Positions 6,200 through 13,003 of a DNA stretch of 13,223 nucleotides are shown one piece after another. The stretch covers positions 1 to 13,223 of the forward strand of contig JAIPIM010000080.1 of assembly GCA_021734725.1 (NCBI GenBank). Reading direction: 5' to 3'. The position numbers were made by a program, and so were the translations under genes. Source of the DNA: Minisyncoccota bacterium (GTDB taxonomy: Bacteria; Verrucomicrobiota; Lentisphaeria; Oligosphaerales; MVZH01). Under the pieces are notes generated by a model. The model had not been told where the DNA came from, made no database searches, and saw nothing but the letters and a program-made list of their open reading frames with translations. Numbering within the stretch: position 1 is the first letter of the stretch; each line of letters begins with the position of its first letter.

Positions 6200-7432
6200 A
6201 TGAAACACCACGAACTTTCCGACGGCAGTATCACAACTCCCGCGGGCTTCTCCGCGGCAGGCATAGCGACTGGACTGAAGCACAGCGGGGCACCCGATCT
6301 CGCCCTGCTGGTCAGTGACGCCCCGGCTGAGGCCGCTGGCGCCTTTACAACGAATCAGTTTGCCGCCGCCCCAGTCATTTATGACCGAGCGCAATTGGCG
6401 GCGGGGACGCCCGTCCGCGCCATTGTCGTCAACAGCGGGAATGCAAATGCGTGTACGGGATCGCAAGGCTTGGCTGACGTTCGAAAAACAGCTGAACACG
6501 CCGCTCATGTGCTCGGCATCCCCCCCGGAAGTGTCCTCATCTCCTCCACTGGACGAATCGGGATCCCCCTGCCGCTTCCCACATTGCTGAACGGCATCGA
6601 AAAGGCTGCGGCCGCACTGTCCCCAGAGGGCGGAGAAGCAGCGGCGCAAGCCATCATGACAACCGACACCCGCCCCAAGTCCCTCGCCGTACACCTTGAG
6701 GTCGACGGTCAAACCATCACCATCGGCGGCATGGCAAAAGGCGCGGGCATGATCGCGCCCCGACTCCGGACAGCACCCCCAAGCGCGACCATGCTGGCGT
6801 ACCTGACAACGGATGCGGCCACGGATCGCACCTTCCTGCACGACTGTCTGAAGCTGGCGTTGGACAGTTCGTTCAACCGCATAACGGTTGACGGCGATAC
6901 CAGCACCAACGATACCGTCATCGCCCTGGCTAATGGACGTAAACAGAATCAACGGCTGGATGCGGATCATCCGGCTGCCGGCGCATTTCAACAAGCGTTT
7001 ACGCACGTCATGAGCCGACTGGCGCGGGAAATCGTGCTCGATGCTGAAGGAATCACGCGCTTTGTCGAACTGTGTGTAGCCGGTGCGGCAACCGATGCCG
7101 AGGCTCGGCACTGCGCGGAAACCATTGCAACCTCGCCGTTGTGTAAGACCGCGTGGTTCGGCGGCGACCCTAATTGGGGCCGTATCTTGGCAGCCGCGGG
7201 ACGTGCGGGAGTCGCGGTAAATGCCGATGCCGTCACGCTCGACTACCAAGGGGTCCCTATCGTGCGCGACGGCATGGACGCCGGGACCCCTGAAAACGAA
7301 CAATCACGCGCCATCGATCGCCGGGAATTGCGCATCGACCTTAACCTGGGCGTCGGCAAAGGTACATTCACCGTGTGGACATGCGATCTTTCTTACGAAT
7401 ACGTCAAGATCAACGCTGAATACCATACGTGA
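6200..7432 (+). CDS. argJ: Bifunctional glutamate N-acetyltransferase/amino-acid N-acetyltransferase
   Basis: ArgJ moves the acetyl group from N-acetylornithine to glutamate, and in bifunctional members also acetylates glutamate from acetyl-CoA, in the cyclic arginine pathway. The 410-residue length is normal. VVNSGNANACTG (76-87) and SSTGRIGIPLP (115-125) are conserved family blocks. The self-cleavage and catalytic site is in KGAGMIAP (180-187) followed by S-A-T197-M-L-A-Y-L-T-T-D. Cleavage before Thr197 would make alpha and beta chains with Thr197 as nucleophile. DGDTSTND and the C-terminal SYEYVKINAEYHT are also diagnostic. Whether it is mono- or bifunctional cannot be decided by eye. The ATG has GAGGA seven bases upstream. 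It is transcribed divergently from the epimerase gene. It ends 10 bp from the convergent rfbA, which leaves no room for a separate terminator. No other arg gene is in the window. Confidence 0.96.
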   Translation: MKHHELSDGSITTPAGFSAAGIATGLKHSGAPDLALLVSDAPAEAAGAFTTNQFAAAPVIYDRAQLAAGTPVRAIVVNSGNANACTGSQGLADVRKTAEHAAHVLGIPPGSVLISSTGRIGIPLPLPTLLNGIEKAAAALSPEGGEAAAQAIMTTDTRPKSLAVHLEVDGQTITIGGMAKGAGMIAPRLRTAPPSATMLAYLTTDAATDRTFLHDCLKLALDSSFNRITVDGDTSTNDTVIALANGRKQNQRLDADHPAAGAFQQAFTHVMSRLAREIVLDAEGITRFVELCVAGAATDAEARHCAETIATSPLCKTAWFGGDPNWGRILAAAGRAGVAVNADAVTLDYQGVPIVRDGMDAGTPENEQSRAIDRRELRIDLNLGVGKGTFTVWTCDLSYEYVKINAEYHT

Positions 7433-7442
7433 TCGACAACGC

Positions 7443-8315
7443 TCACGTCTCCTCACGCAGCAACTGATCGAGGTAGGCGCCATAGCCGTTTTGACGCATG
7501 CCGTCGGCCAGAATCCGCAACTGTTCTGAATCAATGTACCCAAGCCTGAACGCGATCTCCTCGATGCAGGCAATTTTCATGCCCTGCCGCTGTTCGATTG
7601 TCTGAACGAAGTTCGCGGCCTGCTGAAGTGAATCGAAGGTACCCGCGTCGAGCCATGCATAACCGCGGCCGAAAATGTCGACGTTCAATTGTCCCCGAAG
7701 CAGATACTCCCGGTTAATATCGGTAATCTCGTACTCGCCGCGTTCAGACGGTGCCAAGGTCTCGGCGATCGCAACCACCTGGTTGTCGTAGAAATAGAGC
7801 CCCGGGACTGCATAGCGGGACGTCGGCTGCACGGGTTTTTCCACAATATCGACAGGCCGGCGCTGTCGGTCAAGCGTTACTACACCGTAGCGCTCGGGAT
7901 CGCTGACCGGATATCCGAAGATCTGGGCGCCCTCGGTCAACGCGCCCGCCCGTTTCAACATCGCCCAAAGTCCGTCACCGTAGAAAATGTTGTCTCCCAA
8001 AACCAGCGCCACCGGCTCGTCACCGATGAATTCACGACCCAGAATGAACGCTTCGCCGAGACCCCGCGGCGCGCTTTGCTCGATGTACGAGAACGACAGG
8101 CCCAAGTGAGACCCGTCTCCCAAAAGCTCTCTATACAGAGGCAACGCGTGGGGTGTCGAGATAATGAGAATATCACGAATGCCGGCGAACATCAACGTCG
8201 ACAACGGATAGTAGATCATGGGCTTGTCGTACACCGGCAGCAGTTGCTTGCTCACCACCTGTGTGATTGGATAAAGCCGAGTCCCTTCACCGCCTGCCAA
8301 GATAATTCCACGCAT
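7443..8315 (-). CDS. rfbA: Glucose-1-phosphate thymidylyltransferase
   Basis: RfbA (RmlA) makes dTDP-glucose from dTTP and glucose-1-phosphate, the first step towards dTDP-L-rhamnose and other dTDP-deoxysugars of surface polysaccharides. The 290-residue length fits. The nucleotide-binding signature LAGGEGTRLYPIT (6-18) is followed by KQLLPVYDKPMIYYPLSTLM (24-42 region), QSAPRGLGEAF (80-90), LGDNIFYG (106-113) with metal-binding Asp108, VEKP, ITDIN and GYAWLDAGTFDSL. The rmlB, rmlC and rmlD partners are not here. The start has AAGGA about eight bases upstream, inside the 17-bp gap after the phosphatase gene, so the two are probably cotranscribed. The nearby epimerase and aminotransferase genes, on the other side of argJ, may work on related sugars, but that is inference. 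Confidence 0.96.
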   Translation of the reverse strand: MRGIILAGGEGTRLYPITQVVSKQLLPVYDKPMIYYPLSTLMFAGIRDILIISTPHALPLYRELLGDGSHLGLSFSYIEQSAPRGLGEAFILGREFIGDEPVALVLGDNIFYGDGLWAMLKRAGALTEGAQIFGYPVSDPERYGVVTLDRQRRPVDIVEKPVQPTSRYAVPGLYFYDNQVVAIAETLAPSERGEYEITDINREYLLRGQLNVDIFGRGYAWLDAGTFDSLQQAANFVQTIEQRQGMKIACIEEIAFRLGYIDSEQLRILADGMRQNGYGAYLDQLLREET

Positions 8316-8332
8316 GTGTCCAATCCTTCATT

Positions 8333-9151
8333 TTACACGAACACGACTGCTGCCGTGACATTATCGTGGGCCTGCTTACTCAGGCTGGTGCCAATAACGT
8401 CAGTCACCGCCGCCCGCGCGGATCCGGCCTCATGCAGCAGTACGCCTATATCGTCGTCTTTCAGGCTCTTGGTTACGCCGTCGGAGCACAGCAGAAACTG
8501 ATCGCCAGCCCTAAGCGGCCATTCCTGCACTGAAACATGCATATCAATGGCCATACCAACGCAGTTGGAGAGCAAATGTTCGGCGGAATGCCCAGCAACT
8601 TTGTCATGCGTAATCTCACCGTAATCGGCCAGGCGTTGGGCCTCCGTATGGTCTTTGGTCAGTTGCACGAATGTATTGTGACGCCAACCGTAGCAGCGAC
8701 TGTCCCCCGCATGCGCTACACATACCTTTGTGCGACCGACGATAACTGCCACAATCGTGGATCCGCTGGAAAAGCGCTTGCCCCCGAAACGACTGTTTAT
8801 GGTGCCCAGGAACCAGTTTGCCTTATCCAGCCCCTGTATAAAGGCCTTGCGTGCACCGGTCATTGAGGTCAGACGATTGGCGCGATGAGCGGCCAGCCAT
8901 TCCTCCAGCACGTAGCGCAGCGTAAAGTAACTCGCGATCTCACCCGCTTCTTCGCCGCCGATTCCGTCGGCCACCGCCGCAAGCGCGGCGGAGCCTCCAG
9001 GCAGGCAAGCCACAAGGAAACTGTCCTCGTTGGTGTGCCGTGCATTGCCGACATGCGTTTCCGCCGCGATGTCGGGCGGCGGCGTCTTCGGCAACGAACC
9101 GATACAAAATCGCCCGCTTTGCATCTGCTGTTTTTTGGGAAAGAATCTCAT
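8333..9151 (-). CDS. PP2C-family serine/threonine protein phosphatase
   Basis: This metal-dependent phosphatase removes phosphate from Ser/Thr, usually opposing Hanks-type kinases. The 272-residue protein carries the family motifs in order: R38-H-T-N-E-D43 (metal site), VADGIGG (60-66) with D62, SGST (129-132, commonly SGTT), VAHAGDSRCY (145-154), LTKDH (164-168), LLCSDGVT (220-227) with D224, and HDNVTAAVV (262-270) with D263. It is a bare catalytic domain with a basic N-terminal tail of about 25 residues and no membrane segment, so it is probably cytoplasmic. The first in-frame stop upstream is four codons before the ATG, which fixes the start. A GAGG lies very close to the ATG, so the ribosome-binding site is not ideal. 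rfbA follows after 17 bp. No kinase gene is in the window. Confidence 0.93.
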   Translation of the reverse strand: MRFFPKKQQMQSGRFCIGSLPKTPPPDIAAETHVGNARHTNEDSFLVACLPGGSAALAAVADGIGGEEAGEIASYFTLRYVLEEWLAAHRANRLTSMTGARKAFIQGLDKANWFLGTINSRFGGKRFSSGSTIVAVIVGRTKVCVAHAGDSRCYGWRHNTFVQLTKDHTEAQRLADYGEITHDKVAGHSAEHLLSNCVGMAIDMHVSVQEWPLRAGDQFLLCSDGVTKSLKDDDIGVLLHEAGSARAAVTDVIGTSLSKQAHDNVTAAVVFV

Positions 9152-9306
9152 AACCTCGTCTCAACTGTCGGGGCGCCTTGACCTTGTCGGGAGCTCTGGC
9201 ACGAGCGTCGTCAACGTCCGTCCAGGCACAAAGCTCGCGACAGAAACTGACTGACTGGAAGTTCATCACACAACGCTTTTTCAAGGGCAAAGCCGCGTTC
9301 ACCATC

Positions 9307-9335
9307 AAAATAGCTCGCTCGCTCCGGGTTTGCAA
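9307..9335 (-). promoter_or_regulatory. Candidate sigma70 promoter for the phosphatase-rfbA pair
   Basis: On the minus strand TTGCAA (9335 down to 9330) and TATTTT (9312 down to 9307) are 17 bases apart, each matching four of six consensus positions. The spacer includes three GCTC units (9313-9324 on the plus strand). A transcript from here would have a leader of about 150 bases. Confidence 0.3.
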
Positions 9336-9557
9336 AGAAAGAGACGCATGGCCGGCGCACCGTACATCACCCCCTCGTCCATGAAAAACTGATTTCTTGA
9401 ACGCCCTCAGGGACCATATGGAATTGTATCCGCCTAAACACCCTGGGCAAATCACATCATATATTTTGAATTTGAGGAACCGTGCACTAACTTATTGTTT
9501 CGTGTTTTCTAGAAAAGAGGGATTTTCCGCGGCACCTGAGGCCGCATATTTCTATGC

Positions 9558-9585
9558 TTGACACTCTTTTACAGCGAACTGTCAA
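9558..9585. repeat. TTGACA/TGTCAA inverted repeat before the EF-G-like gene
   Basis: TTGACA (9558-9563) and TGTCAA (9580-9585) are exact inverted copies with a 16-base spacer, ending 20 bases before the start codon. Each half is also a perfect -35 hexamer, one per strand, but neither has a good -10 at the right distance. A regulator-binding site is possible. Confidence 0.25.
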
Positions 9586-9605
9586 CCTGAACATGGAGTT
9601 GTGAC

Positions 9606-11633
9606 GTGAAAGGAATTGCGCCATCGGAAATACGGAATTTTGTATTGGCCGGGCATGCCGGCTGTGGGAAAACAACGCTGGCTGATCTCATGCTGCACAA
9701 AAGCGGTGTGGTTAATCGCCTCGGCAGCGTGGACCAGGGAACCAGCGTGTCCGATTATCGGAACGAGGAAAAGGAGCGCAAGTGCAGTATGTACAGCGCC
9801 CCGCTCAACTGCCCCTGGAAGGACTGTCATTTCTTTTTTGTCGACACCCCGGGCTATGCCGACTTTTTCGGCGAAACCAGGGCTGCCACCAGTGTGGCCG
9901 ATACCGTTCTGATCGTCGTGGATGCCGCCACCGGCATTGACATGGGCACGATCCGAGCTTGGAAAGCGGCACGCGATGCCGCTATTCCGCGAGCCTTCTT
10001 CATAACGGGCCTGGACCGTGAACAGGCGGATTATCAGGGGACCCTCCAGGCTATTCAGGATACTTACGGCGCCACCACGTGTATCCCCTTCACGGTGCCC
10101 ATCGGGGAAAAGGCGGATCTGTCGGGCGTCGTTAACGTATTGCGTGCAACGGACGTTCCGGACGCCGTGAGCTCGATGGTCGCGGACTATCGTGAAGCGT
10201 TGATGGACACCATTGCCGAATCAAGCGAAGACCTGATGACGAAATACCTGGAGGGCGAAGAACTGACTGACGAGGAAATCGCCCAGGGACTGCACGAAGC
10301 TATCAATTCCGCCGATATCGTGCCGGTATTCGCGGGCAGCGCGGGCAAGGATGTCGGCGTCGACGCGCTGATGGACGGCATCGTGAACCTCTTCCCCAAC
10401 CCCGTGAATGGACGAAGCGTGGACCTGAAGGATGGCGAACTGGTGCTGTCCGACGAGACCTCGGAGAGCCTCGGATTTGTTTTTAAATCCGTCACCGATC
10501 CGTTTATCGGCCAGTTGACATTCTTCCGGGTCTTCTCCGGAACGTTCAAGGCGGACACGGACACCAACAATATCACGGAAGGATCCAAGGAACGCCTCGG
10601 ATCGCTGCTGCTGGTCAACGGCAAGCAACAGGAGCAGGTGGACCAAGCCGGCCCCGGTGAGATCGTGGCAGTGGCAAAACTGAAAGTAACCAAGTTAAAC
10701 GACACGCTGTCCATGGGCGGCACGGATAAACAAGTGGCACCCATTGAGTTTCCGAAGCCCACCATGTCGTACGCCGTATATCCGGTCACAAAAGGCGATG
10801 ACGAAAAGATCAACAGCGGTTTGGCTCGCCTGAGTGAGGAAGATCCCACCATCACCTTTGAGCGAAATCCGGAAACCCGGGAAAGCGTGCTGTCGGGCCT
10901 CGGCGAACAACATTTGCAGAACGTCATCAGCCGGCTGCAGGAAACGGCCAAGGTCGGGGTCGACCTGCGGACACCCAAGGTGCCCTATCGCGAAACCATT
11001 ACCGCGACAGGACAGGCACAGTACCGGCATAAGAAGCAGACCGGCGGACACGGTCAGTTCGCGGAAGTTCATCTTCGCGTGGAACCACTGCCCGATGAAG
11101 AATTCTCCTTTGACAACGAAGTGGTTGGCGGGAACATACCCAAAAACTTCATCCCCGCCGTTGAAAAAGGTGTCCTGGAATCATTGCCCAGCGGTCCGCT
11201 GGCAAACTGTAAGGTGATCAATATTCGTGCTGTCGTGTACGACGGTAAGCATCACCCGGTGGACTCTTCTGAAATGGCCTTCAAGATTGCCGCGCGCAGC
11301 GCCTTCAGGGATGCCATCAAAAATGCAAAGCCGCAACTTCTCGAGCCCATCATGAAACTCAAGATTATGTTCCCCGAAGAGTACATGGGTGATATCAGCG
11401 GCGACCTCAACGCACGACGCGGGCGTATTCTCGGCATGGACCGCGAAGAAGGGCTTCAGGTGGTTAACGCGGATGTACCCATGGCGGAGGTATTCAGTTA
11501 CGCTACTCAGCTGCGATCCATCACTCAGGGACGCGGATCGTTCGAGATGGAATTTGACCGGTACGAATCGGTTCCCTCAAATCTGGTGCAACAGATTCAG
11601 GCGGAAGCAGCCAAGGCGGCGGAAGAAGAATAG
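9606..11633 (+). CDS. EF-G-like translation GTPase (EF-G paralogue)
   Basis: This 675-residue protein has the five-domain layout of elongation factor G. The GTPase domain starts with the P-loop GHAGCGKTT (16-24) and has DTPG (80-83). Domain II includes GFVFKSVTDPFIGQLTFFRV. Domain III includes LSGLGEQHLQNVI. Domain IV has KVPYRETI and KKQTGGHGQFAEV. Domain V has EPIMKLKIMFPEEYMGDISGDL and RRGRILGMD. It differs from canonical EF-G: the switch I 'RGITI' region reads R-K-C-S-M (58-62), the catalytic-His position after DTPG is Tyr84, and the guanine-recognition NKxD reads T-G-L-D (134-137). The first two changes are, as I recall, usual in the EF-G-2 branch. The NK loss is less expected. The start is GTG at 9606 with GGAG seven bases upstream, and the sequence aligns as EF-G from there. 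A second, canonical fusA elsewhere in the genome is likely. Confidence 0.92.
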   Translation: MKGIAPSEIRNFVLAGHAGCGKTTLADLMLHKSGVVNRLGSVDQGTSVSDYRNEEKERKCSMYSAPLNCPWKDCHFFFVDTPGYADFFGETRAATSVADTVLIVVDAATGIDMGTIRAWKAARDAAIPRAFFITGLDREQADYQGTLQAIQDTYGATTCIPFTVPIGEKADLSGVVNVLRATDVPDAVSSMVADYREALMDTIAESSEDLMTKYLEGEELTDEEIAQGLHEAINSADIVPVFAGSAGKDVGVDALMDGIVNLFPNPVNGRSVDLKDGELVLSDETSESLGFVFKSVTDPFIGQLTFFRVFSGTFKADTDTNNITEGSKERLGSLLLVNGKQQEQVDQAGPGEIVAVAKLKVTKLNDTLSMGGTDKQVAPIEFPKPTMSYAVYPVTKGDDEKINSGLARLSEEDPTITFERNPETRESVLSGLGEQHLQNVISRLQETAKVGVDLRTPKVPYRETITATGQAQYRHKKQTGGHGQFAEVHLRVEPLPDEEFSFDNEVVGGNIPKNFIPAVEKGVLESLPSGPLANCKVINIRAVVYDGKHHPVDSSEMAFKIAARSAFRDAIKNAKPQLLEPIMKLKIMFPEEYMGDISGDLNARRGRILGMDREEGLQVVNADVPMAEVFSYATQLRSITQGRGSFEMEFDRYESVPSNLVQQIQAEAAKAAEEE

Positions 11634-11695
11634 TCGCCCCGGAGCAAACAAGACGTCGCCCGACAGCATGACCTCTGGCGCCGGCGCCCGTATTA

Positions 11696-11724
11696 TTCAC
11701 CACGAAGGCTCGAAGACTCAAAGG
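11696..11724 (+). repeat. Degenerate CGAAG-type short tandem repeat
   Basis: After TTCAC, the sequence shows three imperfect 8-base units: CGAAGGCT (11703-11710), CGAAGACT (11711-11718) and CAAAGGGG (11719-11726). As I recall, intergenic repeats of the 'CACCACGAAGGCACGAAGG' type are scattered in many environmental bacterial genomes, and this looks like a worn copy. Other copies cannot be checked within this window. Confidence 0.35.
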
Positions 11725-11821
11725 GGCGCTACGGGCGATGCGGGTAGGACGACGGCAACCGTTTCGTTGGCCACATGAACTCGCGAGTCAAACCAGACCC
11801 ATACGAAAAGGTATTGCGCCC

Positions 11822-11917
11822 ATGTTCGTGCCTATTCCGGATGAGGTCAAACTGGAGGTCATAGCGCGCAGTGGCCACCATTCACGACACCATAAAAGAG
11901 CTGAAAAAACAGCGTAA
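11822..11917 (+). other. Small open frame overlapping the nadA start
   Basis: An ATG at 11822 opens a 31-codon frame that starts MFVPIPDEVKLEVIARSG and overlaps the first 47 bases of nadA in another frame. The first 18 residues look protein-like, but the tail (His/Arg/Lys-rich) is just nadA read out of frame. An AAGG lies 10-14 bases upstream of the ATG. It could be a short upstream frame that affects nadA translation, or chance. The GGAGG at 11854-11858 used by nadA lies inside it. Confidence 0.2.
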
Positions 11918-12794
11918 CGCTGTCATTTTAAGCCACACATACCAACCCGCCGAAGTCCAGGATGTCGCTGACTTTGTCGGCGATTCTTACGGCTTGAGTA
12001 AAACCGCGGCCGGTGTTGACGCCGACATGATTGTCTTCTGCGGCGTGCGTTTCATGGCCGAAACGGCGGCCGTCCTCAATCCCGACCGGAAAGTCGTGAT
12101 GCCCGATAAAAAAGCGGGTTGCCCCATGGCGGATATGCTTACCGCCGACCAATTGCGGGAACTCAAGAAAGACCACCCCGGCGCGCCGGTCGTCTGCTAT
12201 GTCAATTCCAGTGCCGAAGTGAAGGCCGAAAGTACGGTCTGCTGCACATCGTCTAACGCCGTCAAAATCGTCGCGTCTCTGGGGGATGCCGAGGATATCA
12301 TTTTCGTGCCGGATCGCTATTTGGGACGCTTTGTCGAACGGAACCTCCATCGTGAGCTTATTCTCTGGGACGGTTACTGCCCGACGCATGCGTTGATCAG
12401 TGCCGATTCGGTGAAACGTATGCGGGAACAGCATCCCGACGCGGAAGTCATGGTTCACCCGGAGTGCACGCCCGAGGTGCAGGACCAAGCCGACCACGTG
12501 CTGTCCACGGGCCAGATGTGCGACTTGGTTAAAACCACGGCCTGCCGGACATTCATCGTCGGCACGGAAAAGGGCATTATCCACACCCTGCGCAAGCTCG
12601 CACCGCACATCGAGTTCGTCCTCCTGAGCCCTTCCTTGATCTGTCCGAACATGAAACGGACGACTCTGGCAAAGATAGCCCGCGCCCTGGAAACCGGCGA
12701 AACCCAAGTCAACATCCCTCCACCGATTGCGGACAAAGCTCGGACCGCCATCAACGCCATGCTCGAAATCACCGAAGCCTCCCCGAACGCCTAG
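11871..12794 (+). CDS. nadA: Quinolinate synthase
   Basis: NadA condenses iminoaspartate (made by NadB or aspartate dehydrogenase) with dihydroxyacetone phosphate to give quinolinate, the NAD ring precursor, using a [4Fe-4S] cluster. In this 307-residue protein the three cluster cysteines of the family match C84 (AGCPMAD), C170 (DGYCPTH) and C258 (ICPNMKRTTL). Other active-site blocks are S-H22-T-Y-Q, VCYVNSSAEVKA (108-119), MVHPEC (194-199) and GTEKGI (231-236). An in-frame TAG lies two codons upstream of GTG 11871, so that GTG is the earliest possible start. Its ribosome-binding site GGAGG (11854-11858) is 12 bases away, longer than usual. No other nad gene is nearby. A hairpin at 12809-12837 follows the stop closely. 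Confidence 0.96.
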   Translation: MATIHDTIKELKKQRNAVILSHTYQPAEVQDVADFVGDSYGLSKTAAGVDADMIVFCGVRFMAETAAVLNPDRKVVMPDKKAGCPMADMLTADQLRELKKDHPGAPVVCYVNSSAEVKAESTVCCTSSNAVKIVASLGDAEDIIFVPDRYLGRFVERNLHRELILWDGYCPTHALISADSVKRMREQHPDAEVMVHPECTPEVQDQADHVLSTGQMCDLVKTTACRTFIVGTEKGIIHTLRKLAPHIEFVLLSPSLICPNMKRTTLAKIARALETGETQVNIPPPIADKARTAINAMLEITEASPNA

Positions 12795-12808
12795 GGGATT
12801 TGGTAAGA

Positions 12809-12837
12809 GGTGGGATCCTTATCAATCGGATCCCGCC
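12809..12837 (+). terminator. Hairpin just after nadA
   Basis: A 10-bp stem, GGTGGGATCC (12809-12818) with GGATCCCGCC (12828-12837), has one G-U pair and a 9-base loop. It begins 14 bases after the nadA stop, where a terminator is expected. No T-run follows, so it may instead be a stability hairpin or a factor-assisted stop. Confidence 0.5.
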
Positions 12838-12894
12838 AGCGCCCGCGCTTGCAGCCGTGCGGACCGATCTCCGCGGTCGTGCCATCAAGGTGGT

Positions 12895-12932
12895 TGAACA
12901 CGAAACCGCCGCCGGTCGGGTTTCGTGTGTCA
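12895..12932. terminator. Long hairpin between convergent nadA and dnaJ
   Basis: ACACGAAACC (12898-12907) and GGTTTCGTGT (12919-12928) form a perfect 10-bp stem around an 11-base loop. It is extended by TGA (12895-12897) with TCA (12930-12932) after a single bulged G. It lies between two genes that converge and may serve as a two-way terminator, although neither side has a clear T-run. Confidence 0.5.
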
Positions 12933-13003
12933 GGAATGCAGCTGTCAGCCTGAAACCCGAGGCCCGAACACTGACACCTCTCCTCAAATCAACAGTAGTA
13001 GGC

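Larger units (their letters stand above)
9152..9605. other. Divergent intergenic region between the phosphatase and EF-G-like genes
   Basis: In these 454 bp I see no convincing gene. Open frames in it have arginine-rich or unrecognisable translations. It contains the candidate phosphatase promoter (9307-9335), a small GC hairpin (GCGGC 9529-9533 with GCCGC 9541-9545), and a TTGACA/TGTCAA inverted repeat (9558-9585) close to the EF-G-like start. The stretch around 9440-9520 is AT-richer than its surroundings, as expected for promoter DNA. Confidence 0.5.

Noticed and set aside
6182..7303. A 373-codon open frame on the minus strand opposite argJ
   Set aside because: It is a mirror of argJ codon structure. 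argJ carries all family motifs, and the antisense translation has none.
7431..7473. A TGATCGA direct repeat at the argJ/rfbA junction
   Set aside because: Two 7-base copies are within chance, and one lies in the rfbA coding region.
7689..8501. A plus-strand frame of 270 codons across rfbA and the phosphatase end
   Set aside because: It is antisense to two well-supported genes and spans their junction.
8940..9455. A minus-strand frame of 171 codons reaching upstream of the phosphatase start
   Set aside because: Its second half is the phosphatase gene in another frame and ends in an arginine-rich run. The part in the gap has no recognisable protein features and its start lacks a good ribosome-binding site.
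11928..12707. A minus-strand frame of 259 codons opposite nadA
   Set aside because: It is antisense to nadA, which has all three cluster cysteines and the other family motifs. The translation is His/Arg/Gly-rich shadow.
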